Part shown: in pieces, positions 17,069 through 23,534 of the stretch | Layout: each line of letters opens with the position of its first letter | How positions within the stretch are numbered: the stretch's first letter is position 1 | Notes under the pieces: model-generated | The model's database searches: none | What the model saw: only the letters and a program-made list of their open reading frames with translations | Told to the model about the DNA's origin: nothing | Translations under genes and position numbers: made by a program | Source: JAVBMP01 sp031552315 | GTDB taxonomy: Bacteria > Desulfobacterota > Desulfovibrionia > Desulfovibrionales > Desulfovibrionaceae | NCBI GenBank assembly: GCA_031552315.1 | Contig: JAVBMP010000054.1 | Location: 1 to 32,008, forward strand | Length of the DNA: 32,008 nt | Reading direction: 5' to 3'

Positions 17069-18403
17069 ATGGATATGATAGATTACATGGCTGAACAGAG
17101 CGCGGAATTTTTTAGTGAACAGGCCCCAAAAATTAAAGTCATAGGCGTGGGCGGCGGCGGCGGCAACGCTGTAAACAACATGGTGCGCCAGGGCATTCAG
17201 GGTGTAACTTTTATTGCCGCCAACACAGACGTGCAGGCCCTTGGGCATTCCATGGCCGACCACCGTTTGCAGATAGGCAGCCGCATTACCAAGGGCCTTG
17301 GCGCGGGCGCCAACCCCAACATTGGGCGTGAAGCCGCCATGGAAAGCCAGGAACAGATCAAAGACCTTATAAGCGACGCCAACATGGTGTTTGTTACAGC
17401 AGGCATGGGCGGCGGCACCGGCACCGGCGCGGCCCCGGTAATTGCCCGCATTGCCAAGGAACTGGGCATTCTTACCGTGGGCGTTGTTACCAAGCCCTTC
17501 AGCTTTGAAGGGAACCGCCGCAAACAGGCTGCGGAAGGCGGCATTGCGGAACTGCAAAAGCATGTGGACAGCCTTATAACCATACCCAACGACCGCTTGA
17601 TGCAGCTTGCCCACAAAAAAGCCACCTTCAAGGAAATGCTGGCCCGGGCCGATGATGTGCTCTTTCAGGCTGTTAAAGGCATTTCAGACCTGCTTATGGT
17701 TCCCGGCCAGATCAACCTTGACTTTGCCGACCTTAAGGCCGTTATGTCTGAATCCGGCCTTGCCATGATGGGCACCGGCGCGGCCACCGGGGAAAACCGC
17801 GCCAGAGAAGCGGCCAACCGCGCCATTACCAGCCCCTTGCTGGAAGATGTGGACATTGTGGGCGCCAGAGGCGTGCTGATGAACATTACCAGCACCAATG
17901 AAGTAACCATGGACGAAATAGCCGAAGCCACCACCATTCTGAATGAAGTGGCCCACCCGGAAGCCCTTATTCTGTTCGGCGTGGTCTTTGATGAAAACAT
18001 GGAAGACGGCATCCGCATTACCGTTGTAGCCACCGGCATTGCCAATGGCGTGGAACAAATGCCCGATGCCGGGCTTGCCGCCGCCAAGGTTATAAACATG
18101 CAGCCCGTGCCGGGCATGAACACCCGCACGCCGGGCATTCAGCCCACCCCTGCCGCAAACCCGGCCTACGCGGCCCAGCCCGCCGCGCCGTATGCGCAGC
18201 AGGCCCCCTATGGCGGGCAAATTCCGTCCCAGCAGCCCTATGGCCGCATACCGGGCGGCAATACCCAGGTGCCGACTTACATACGCAAGCAAGACCAGGG
18301 CGGTATGGGCGTAAAGCCCACGCATAACCCCGGCGGCACGGAATTCAGTTTTGACAGTGATGATTTTGAAATTCCCTCTTTTATGCGTAAACAGGCAAAT
18401 TAA
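17069..18403 (+). CDS. ftsZ: FtsZ, tubulin-like cell division GTPase
   Basis: A 444-residue GTPase forming the Z-ring. KVIGVGGGGGNAVNNMV starts the GTPase domain, the tubulin signature GGGTGTG is at 114-120, and the T7 synergy loop NLDFADLKAVM is near 213. The core ends at about residue 335. A Pro/Gln/Ala/Tyr-rich disordered linker (about 345-400) follows, with a conserved C-terminal peptide DDFEIPSFMRKQ that docks to FtsA. AAGGAG at 17056-17061 sets the ATG at 17069. A strong terminator follows at 18443, marking the end of the dcw cluster. Confidence 0.98.
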   Translation: MDMIDYMAEQSAEFFSEQAPKIKVIGVGGGGGNAVNNMVRQGIQGVTFIAANTDVQALGHSMADHRLQIGSRITKGLGAGANPNIGREAAMESQEQIKDLISDANMVFVTAGMGGGTGTGAAPVIARIAKELGILTVGVVTKPFSFEGNRRKQAAEGGIAELQKHVDSLITIPNDRLMQLAHKKATFKEMLARADDVLFQAVKGISDLLMVPGQINLDFADLKAVMSESGLAMMGTGAATGENRAREAANRAITSPLLEDVDIVGARGVLMNITSTNEVTMDEIAEATTILNEVAHPEALILFGVVFDENMEDGIRITVVATGIANGVEQMPDAGLAAAKVINMQPVPGMNTRTPGIQPTPAANPAYAAQPAAPYAQQAPYGGQIPSQQPYGRIPGGNTQVPTYIRKQDQGGMGVKPTHNPGGTEFSFDSDDFEIPSFMRKQAN

Positions 18404-18442
18404 CGTAATTTGACATTCAAATGCGGATTCGCTTTGGCGCAT

Positions 18443-18500
18443 AAACCCGCGCTCCCCATAGGCACGCCTCTCGTCTTGGGGGAGCGCGGGTTTAAAATTT
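18443..18500 (+). terminator. Rho-independent terminator after ftsZ
   Basis: A perfect 15-bp inverted repeat pairs AAACCCGCGCTCCCC (18443-18457) with its complement at 18479-18493. The loop is 21 bases and itself contains the small AGGC/GCCT dyad. TTTAAAATTTT closes the structure (18491-18501). The A-run on the left arm means it could also work on the opposite strand. It separates the dcw cluster from cobJ. Confidence 0.85.
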
Positions 18501-18521
18501 TCAGCCTGCTTTGAGAAGGAT

Positions 18522-19394
18522 ATGTCTGAAGGAACCCTCTACATCATAGGCCTTGGCCCGGGAGACCCATCCCTGCTGCCGCCGCTGGCCGTGGCCGCGC
18601 TGGAAAAATGTTCCGTGCTGGCCGGTTATTCCCCCTATCTTGAACTGTTGGAAGCGCGTCACCTGCAAGGCCGTCACATTATCAAAAGCGGCATGATGGG
18701 TGAGGTTGCCCGCTGCAATGCGGCTATCAACGCGGCTTTGGGAATTGAGCCGGGCGCGGCTTTGGGCACCGCTTTGGGCGCTGGGACGGGAACGCCGGCG
18801 GCTAAAGGCACCGGCGCGGGCCGCAACGTCGCCCTGGTCTGTTCCGGAGATTCCGGCATCTACGCCCTGGCCGGGCTGGTCTTTGAACTTATGGAAAAGC
18901 GCGGCCTTGGGCTTACCGACCTGGCGGTGGAGGTAATACCCGGCATTCCGGCCCTGTGCGGCGCGGCGGCCCTTCTGGGCGCCCCGCTGATGCACGACTT
19001 CGCGGTCATAAGCCTTTCAGACCTGCTTACCCCGTGGGAACTTATTGAAAAACGCGCCCTGGCCGCGCTGGAGGCGGACTTCACCCTGGCTATCTACAAC
19101 CCGCGTTCCAAAAAGCGGGACTGGCAGCTGGGAAAGGTGTTGGAACACGCCCGGCGCATTCGCGGGGGGCATACCCCGGCCGGGGTGGTGCGCAACGCCT
19201 ACCGGGCGGAACAGGATGTGCGCGTCATGCCGCTGGCCCAACTGGATGCCGCTTCCGTGGACATGCTTTCCATAGTGCTGCTGGGCAACAGCCAGACGCG
19301 CATTTTGCCCGCCCCCGGCCCCAACCCGCACAACTGGGCCGCCGGGGCAAGAATGATAACCCCGCGTGGTTATGCGGAAAAATATAAGCTGTAA
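18522..19394 (+). CDS. cobJ: CobJ, precorrin-3B C17-methyltransferase
   Basis: A 290-residue SAM-dependent tetrapyrrole methyltransferase of cobalamin synthesis that methylates C17 with ring contraction. YIIGLGPGDPSLLPP at the N-terminus is the tetrapyrrole methylase signature. VALVCSGDSGIYALAG, VEVIPGIPALCGAAALLGAPLMHDFAVISLSD, IYNPRSKKRDWQL and MLSIVLLGNSQTR fit CobJ/CbiH rather than other members. An Ala/Gly/Thr-rich insert (about residues 72-100) contains a 24-bp internal duplication and is absent from typical homologues. AGAAGGA precedes the ATG. No other cobalamin genes are in the window, so it is isolated here. Confidence 0.92.
   Translation: MSEGTLYIIGLGPGDPSLLPPLAVAALEKCSVLAGYSPYLELLEARHLQGRHIIKSGMMGEVARCNAAINAALGIEPGAALGTALGAGTGTPAAKGTGAGRNVALVCSGDSGIYALAGLVFELMEKRGLGLTDLAVEVIPGIPALCGAAALLGAPLMHDFAVISLSDLLTPWELIEKRALAALEADFTLAIYNPRSKKRDWQLGKVLEHARRIRGGHTPAGVVRNAYRAEQDVRVMPLAQLDAASVDMLSIVLLGNSQTRILPAPGPNPHNWAAGARMITPRGYAEKYKL
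18731..18766 (+). repeat. 24-bp spaced duplication in the cobJ insert
   Basis: CGCGGCTTTGGG occurs at 18731 and again at 18755, 24 bases apart and in the same frame. GCTTTGGGC then recurs at 18771. This encodes the low-complexity AALG...AALGTALG stretch and suggests expansion by slippage. Confidence 0.65.
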
Positions 19395-19402
19395 CGCCAT
19401 GC

Positions 19403-19418
19403 TGTCCCGGAAGGGACA
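19403..19418. other. Short tetraloop hairpin between cobJ and rfbA
   Basis: TGTCCC (19403-19408) and GGGACA (19413-19418) form a 6-bp stem around GGAA. An A-run follows on the + strand, so it is not a + strand terminator. A role in the rfbA leader is possible but unsupported. Confidence 0.35.
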
Positions 19419-19447
19419 CAAAAAAGTAAATTGTAGCGAGGTAAATT

Positions 19448-20338
19448 ATGAGCGCGCAAAAAGAATGGAAGGGCATAGTCCTGGCCGGCGGTTCCGGCAC
19501 CCGCCTGCACCCGCTTACCCTGACGGTAAGCAAGCAGCTTATGCCCATTTATGACAAGCCCATGGTCTATTACCCCATTTCTACCCTGATGATGGCGGGC
19601 ATTCGCGATATCTGCATTATTTCCACCCCGCACGACCTGCCTTTGTTCAAACGCCTTTTGGGGGACGGCAGCGCCTGGGGTTGCAAGTTTACCTATTTTG
19701 AACAGCCCCGCCCGGAAGGCATAGCCCAGGCCTTTTTGCTTACCCGCGACCACATCAAGGGGCACCCGGTGTGCCTGGTGCTGGGCGACAACATATTTTT
19801 CGGGCACGGCTTTCAGGACGCGCTGCAACGCGCCCGTGGGGAACGGAGCGGGGCAACCGTGTTCGGCTACCATGTGCGTGACCCGGAACGCTACGGCGTG
19901 GTGGAATTTGATGCGGAAGGCCGCGCCGTAAGCATAGAGGAAAAGCCCAAAGAACCGCGTTCCAACTACGCGGTAACCGGCCTGTATTTTTATGATGAAC
20001 GCATTGTGGAAATTGCGGAAGGCATAAAGCCCTCGGCCCGGGGGGAACTGGAAATAACCGACGTGAACAACGTGTACCTGAACAACAAACAGCTGCGCGT
20101 GCAAAAACTTGGCCGGGGCGTGGCCTGGCTGGATACCGGCACCCATGACGCGCTTTTGGCGGCTTCCAGCTTTGTGCAAACGGTGGAAACACGCCAGGGC
20201 CTGAAAATATGCTGCCCGGAAGAAATAGCCTGGCGGCAGGGCTTCATAAGCTCGGAACAATTGTGCGACCTTGCCAAACCCCTGGGCAAAAGCGGCTACG
20301 GAGAATACCTTTATGAACTGCTGGAAGGCGTGAAGTAG
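19448..20338 (+). CDS. rfbA: RfbA, glucose-1-phosphate thymidylyltransferase
   Basis: A 296-residue nucleotidyltransferase making dTDP-glucose from dTTP and glucose-1-phosphate, the first step to dTDP-L-rhamnose and related sugars for surface polysaccharides. The N-terminal signature is LAGGSGTRLHPLT (12-24), then KQLMPIYDKPMVYYP, LVLGDNIFFGHGF, SIEEKPKEPRSNYAVTGLYFYD, and RGVAWLDTGTHDALLAAS. These match RfbA/RmlA over its full usual length. AGG followed by AT-rich bases precedes the ATG. The partners rfbB, rfbC and rfbD are not next to it, so the gene is isolated between cobJ and the phosphate-binding-like gene. Confidence 0.95.
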   Translation: MSAQKEWKGIVLAGGSGTRLHPLTLTVSKQLMPIYDKPMVYYPISTLMMAGIRDICIISTPHDLPLFKRLLGDGSAWGCKFTYFEQPRPEGIAQAFLLTRDHIKGHPVCLVLGDNIFFGHGFQDALQRARGERSGATVFGYHVRDPERYGVVEFDAEGRAVSIEEKPKEPRSNYAVTGLYFYDERIVEIAEGIKPSARGELEITDVNNVYLNNKQLRVQKLGRGVAWLDTGTHDALLAASSFVQTVETRQGLKICCPEEIAWRQGFISSEQLCDLAKPLGKSGYGEYLYELLEGVK

Positions 20339-20367
20339 GCCCGGCCCCGGCAGACTGCCCATTGGAA

Positions 20368-20383
20368 GCCATTGGGCAATGGC
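20368..20383. repeat. Palindrome GCCATTG-GG-CAATGGC downstream of rfbA
   Basis: Seven-base arms surround a 2-base centre. No T-run follows, so a terminator role is doubtful. The same arm sequence recurs at 31942-31961 near the end of the window. Confidence 0.7.
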
Positions 20384-20390
20384 CTCCCAC

Positions 20391-20422
20391 ACCATCAAGT
20401 GGAACAACCATCAAGGATGACA
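20391..20422 (+). repeat. 16-bp imperfect tandem repeat overlapping a ribosome binding site
   Basis: ACCATCAAGTGGAACA (20391) and ACCATCAAGGATGACA (20407) match at 13 of 16 positions. The second copy carries the AAGGA that sets the ATG at 20426. Confidence 0.6.
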
Positions 20423-20425
20423 AGC

Positions 20426-21550
20426 ATGCATAAATATCCCTGCCACCTGTTGGGGCTTTTGCTGTCCTTTACGCTTTTCATCTTCCTTCTTTACCTGCCA
20501 AGCGGCAATGTAGGCCATGCATCTGCAAGGCTTAACGCCCTGCCGGAAGAGGAAAGGCTTCCGCCCGTGGACGGCAAGTCGTCCGGGAAAGCCAAAGGCC
20601 ACAACCCGCCGGAGGTTATGATCGGGCATGACCTTAGGGAATCGCTTGTCGGCAGGCCCGGCGGGCAGACCACGCCGGACCACGGCGTGGACGTGGATGA
20701 ATATATGCCGTTTCAAAGCGGAAACAGGCTGGTTGTGCCGCCCGTTGCGCCGGGTTTGTCCATAGAGGAAAATTACCCGCGCCTGGATGGGGCCATTGCG
20801 GTGCTGCCGCTTTACGCTGCGGCGGCACAGGCAATTTACAAGGGGCTGGATGGGCGTTCCATTTACAACTATGTTCAATGCGCCAACACGCGCGATGCTT
20901 ATCAAAATTTGGTTGACGGCAGGGTAGACATATTTTTCGGCGCGCCCCCTTCCGCCGGGCAGCTTGCCTATGCGCGGGAAAAGGGGGTGGAACTGAAAAT
21001 AACCCCGCTGGGGCGTGAGGCCTTTGTGTTTTTTACCAACCACAAAAACCCGGTGCGGAATATTACCCTGGATCAAATACGCGCCATTTACACCCGCCGC
21101 ATAACAAACTGGAAAGAACTGGGCGGGGCGGATGAACGCATTCTGGCCTTCCAGCGGCCGGAAGGTTCCGGCAGCCAGACGGCAATGCTGGGCATGGTGA
21201 TGAAAGACGAAAAAATGGCCGCGTCCCTGCAGGAAGAATTTCATCTGGGCATGGGCGCCATAATTAATGGGGTGGCGGTTTACCGCAACCGGGAAAATGC
21301 CATTGGCTATTCCTTCCGCTGGTTTGCCACCGTGCTGCACGCCAGCCCGCAAATAAGCCTGCTGGCCATAAACGGCGTAGAGCCAAACGTAAAAAATATC
21401 CGCGGCGGCGCATACCCGCTAACGGGCGACATTGCGGCGGTAACCGCCCGCCCGCTTTCACCGGAAAGCAAAAAACTGCTAAAATGGCTGCAAGGCCCGA
21501 AAGGCCAAGCCCTGCTGGAACAGGTGGGCTATGTTGGGCTGGGAAAATAG
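20426..21550 (+). CDS. PstS-like periplasmic substrate-binding protein
   Basis: A 374-residue exported protein of the phosphate ABC transporter substrate-binding (PBP-like) superfamily. The ATG at 20426 is preferred because AAGGA (20413-20417) lies 8 bases upstream and the N-terminus then aligns with the next two genes; ATG at 20417 is an alternative. A hydrophobic signal or anchor (about 5-24) and a Pro/Gly-rich spacer (30-110) lead to the binding domain. This starts NYPRLDGAIAVLPLYAAAAQAIYKG and continues with DIFFGAPPS, LTLDQIR-like and ITNWKELGG, and RPEGSGSQTAML, all typical of PstS-like domains. No pstC, pstA or pstB is nearby, so uptake is unlikely from this locus alone. A sensing role with the adjacent CreBC is speculative. 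Confidence 0.82.
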   Translation: MHKYPCHLLGLLLSFTLFIFLLYLPSGNVGHASARLNALPEEERLPPVDGKSSGKAKGHNPPEVMIGHDLRESLVGRPGGQTTPDHGVDVDEYMPFQSGNRLVVPPVAPGLSIEENYPRLDGAIAVLPLYAAAAQAIYKGLDGRSIYNYVQCANTRDAYQNLVDGRVDIFFGAPPSAGQLAYAREKGVELKITPLGREAFVFFTNHKNPVRNITLDQIRAIYTRRITNWKELGGADERILAFQRPEGSGSQTAMLGMVMKDEKMAASLQEEFHLGMGAIINGVAVYRNRENAIGYSFRWFATVLHASPQISLLAINGVEPNVKNIRGGAYPLTGDIAAVTARPLSPESKKLLKWLQGPKGQALLEQVGYVGLGK

Positions 21551-21610
21551 GCCCGTCACATAAGCGGGCGAATGGGCGGCAAGCAGGCAGGGTAAACTAC
21601 GGGAAGGGCC

Positions 21611-22465
21611 ATGCACAAATATTCTTACCATCTGGTCGGTTTGCTGTTGCTTCTGGCGATTGCCCCCCTTGGCGTTGCCATACTGGAGGCGTTTTTTCTG
21701 CTTTCATACGGCAGGTCAACGTGGTACGCTGTTTGGGGCGGCATTTTTTTGTTCAGTTTTGGGCTTGTGCGCCTTGTTTCCGTCCGCCAGCCGGAAGGTA
21801 TTTTGGCGCGAGACTGGCCGCTTGTACTGGTTTTTGCGGTATGGGCCGGCCTTTTGTGCGTGATGCTATACAAGGAAGTGTGGAACGGTATGTCCACGCT
21901 GCGCTGGGCTGTTGCCCTGTGCGGCTTTTTTTACCTGGCTTTTTATGCCGGTTTCAAGGCCGGGCAGAAAAGGTACTATCAGGCTATTGCCCTGACATTG
22001 GCTTTTGCCACGCCGGTTATAACCGTGGCAAGCGCCAGCTTGCTGTGCGATATTTTAAAGAATAATTTAGAATCCCTTAGAATTTCCGGGGTTATTGTCG
22101 GGATGCTTGGCTATGCCTTTGGCCGTTTTGTCCGCCTGCCGGACGATTTTGCCCGGCGCTGGTGGCCATGGTTGTTCCCGCCCCTGTTCTGGCTGTTTTG
22201 CGGCGGCGCGTTCACGCTTTACAACGGCATACTGTTCATTAATATTATGGAAGTTGGCCTGTGGTTTGTTGTCCCCCCATACTTGCTTTATTATTTGGGT
22301 TTTGGGCTGGGTTCATTACAAAAAAAGTGTGTCGGAAAACTGCGCGGGGCGGGCATTTATCTTCTGGCTTTAGCGCTTTTCGCCGTTTTTTTCACATTCG
22401 CCGCCTATTCAACCTGGAAGAATAAGACCGAGTTCAGGATAATTGAAACGGTTTGCCCCAGATAG
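21611..22465 (+). CDS. Unassigned polytopic membrane protein, copy A
   Basis: A 284-residue protein with about eight hydrophobic segments and no family I recognise. It begins MHKYSYHLVGLLL, nearly the same as the preceding binding protein and the next gene. The ATG at 21611 follows GGAAGG (21602-21607). Features shared with copy B include FGLVRLVS, RQPEGI, ARDWPLVL, FYAGFKAGQKRYYQA, RRWWPWLFPPLFWL, CGGAFTLY, PPYLLYYLGFGLGS and GKLRGAGIY. The conserved Arg/Lys and Trp-rich loop between spans is distinctive. It has no transporter or enzyme motif that I can name. Tandem placement with copy B points to a gene duplication. Confidence 0.75.
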   Translation: MHKYSYHLVGLLLLLAIAPLGVAILEAFFLLSYGRSTWYAVWGGIFLFSFGLVRLVSVRQPEGILARDWPLVLVFAVWAGLLCVMLYKEVWNGMSTLRWAVALCGFFYLAFYAGFKAGQKRYYQAIALTLAFATPVITVASASLLCDILKNNLESLRISGVIVGMLGYAFGRFVRLPDDFARRWWPWLFPPLFWLFCGGAFTLYNGILFINIMEVGLWFVVPPYLLYYLGFGLGSLQKKCVGKLRGAGIYLLALALFAVFFTFAAYSTWKNKTEFRIIETVCPR

Positions 22466-22538
22466 TGTCGCCAAAAAGCGCCTTTTGCTGGTACCATCTA
22501 AAAAACTACCCGGTTATATACAGTAGAGGAAAACAGTT

Positions 22539-23474
22539 ATGCGCAAATATTCTTACCATCTGGTCGGGCTGTTATTGTTTATTGTAGTCACCCTGCTGGG
22601 GGTTTCCCTGCTTGGCGGTTCCGTATTGCTTACAATGCCTGAATGGGGCTGGGCTGTGCTTTTCGGCGGCGTTTTTTTGCTTGGCTTTGGGCTTGTGCGC
22701 CTTGTTTCCGCCCGCCAGCCGGAAGGTTTTTTTGCGCGAGACTGGCCGCTGGTGCTGACTTTTGCGGTATGCGCGGGGTTTTTATGCTGGATGGCCGCAT
22801 ACCTTATTGACCCGGAAACTGAGGATATTATCTTCATTCCTTGGGGCGTTGGGCTGTGTACGTTGCTTTATCTGGTTTTTTACGCGGGCTTCAAGGGTGG
22901 GCAAAAGCGTTATTATCAGGCCCTTGCCCTGCCGCTGGCCTTTGCCTTGCCGTTTATTGCCATGGAATGCGCGTCACTGCTGTACTCCATTTTTGGGCCT
23001 GATAGCGTGATTCCTTTGGCCGGGTGGGGCTTTGCAGTTGCAGGGCTGCTGGGCTACGCGCTTGGGCGTTTTGCCCGCCTGCCGGAAAGTTTTGCCCCGC
23101 GCTGGTGGCCGTGGCTGTTTCCGCCCCTGTTCTGGCTGCTTTGCGGCGGAGCGTTCACGCTTTACAGCGGGAAGCTGTGGGTTGATGTTATGGCTTTGGC
23201 CCTGTCGTTTATTGTCCCGCCGTATTTGGCCTGCTATTTGGGTTTTGGGCTGGGTTCCTTCCGGAAGCAGTGCGCCGGGAAGCTGCGCGGGGCGGGCATT
23301 TATGTTCTGGCCCTGGCGCTTTGCCTTGGGTTTTTCCTGTTTGCCTTTAGTTCAACCGCGAATAACCCGGCTTATTTTTTCGATAGCCAGGCGTTGGAAA
23401 AACCGCTGGAAAATCCGCTTGAAAAACCGGTTAGGGGCGACAACCAGAACGCTTTACGCTTGAAAATGCCATAA
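22539..23474 (+). CDS. Unassigned polytopic membrane protein, copy B
   Basis: A 311-residue paralogue of the preceding gene, alignable almost end to end, with the same N-terminus (MRKYSYHLVGLLL) and the conserved blocks RQPEGFFARDWPLVL, GGQKRYYQALALPLAFALP, RWWPWLFPPLFWLLCGGAFTLYSG and LGFGLGS. About eight to nine hydrophobic segments are visible. It differs by a longer C-terminal tail with a three-fold 12-bp repeat encoding alternating EKPL and ENPL. GAGGA (22526-22530) lies 8 bases before the ATG. It converges on creC, whose stop lies 60 bases beyond. Function unknown; the neighbourhood suggests an envelope role. Confidence 0.75.
   Translation: MRKYSYHLVGLLLFIVVTLLGVSLLGGSVLLTMPEWGWAVLFGGVFLLGFGLVRLVSARQPEGFFARDWPLVLTFAVCAGFLCWMAAYLIDPETEDIIFIPWGVGLCTLLYLVFYAGFKGGQKRYYQALALPLAFALPFIAMECASLLYSIFGPDSVIPLAGWGFAVAGLLGYALGRFARLPESFAPRWWPWLFPPLFWLLCGGAFTLYSGKLWVDVMALALSFIVPPYLACYLGFGLGSFRKQCAGKLRGAGIYVLALALCLGFFLFAFSSTANNPAYFFDSQALEKPLENPLEKPVRGDNQNALRLKMP
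23397..23432 (+). repeat. 12-bp tandem repeat in the tail of membrane protein B
   Basis: Three units, GAAAAACCGCTG, GAAAATCCGCTT and GAAAAACCGGTT, are in frame and encode EKPL-ENPL-EKPV. Copy A lacks this tail. Confidence 0.75.
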
Positions 23475-23534
23475 GACAAATCCTTGCTGCGCAACTCACT
23501 CATTTCAAGCGCAAATTTAGGGCATTGCGTTAAA

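Noticed and set aside
18410..18438. Possible promoter after ftsZ from TTGACA at 18410
   Set aside because: The sequence at the expected -10 position is TTTGGC, and a strong terminator follows at once.
21484..22065. Open frame of 193 codons overlapping the first membrane protein
   Set aside because: It is out of frame with the clearly conserved paralogue pair and rich in Cys/Arg/Gly; its paralogue region does not preserve that frame.
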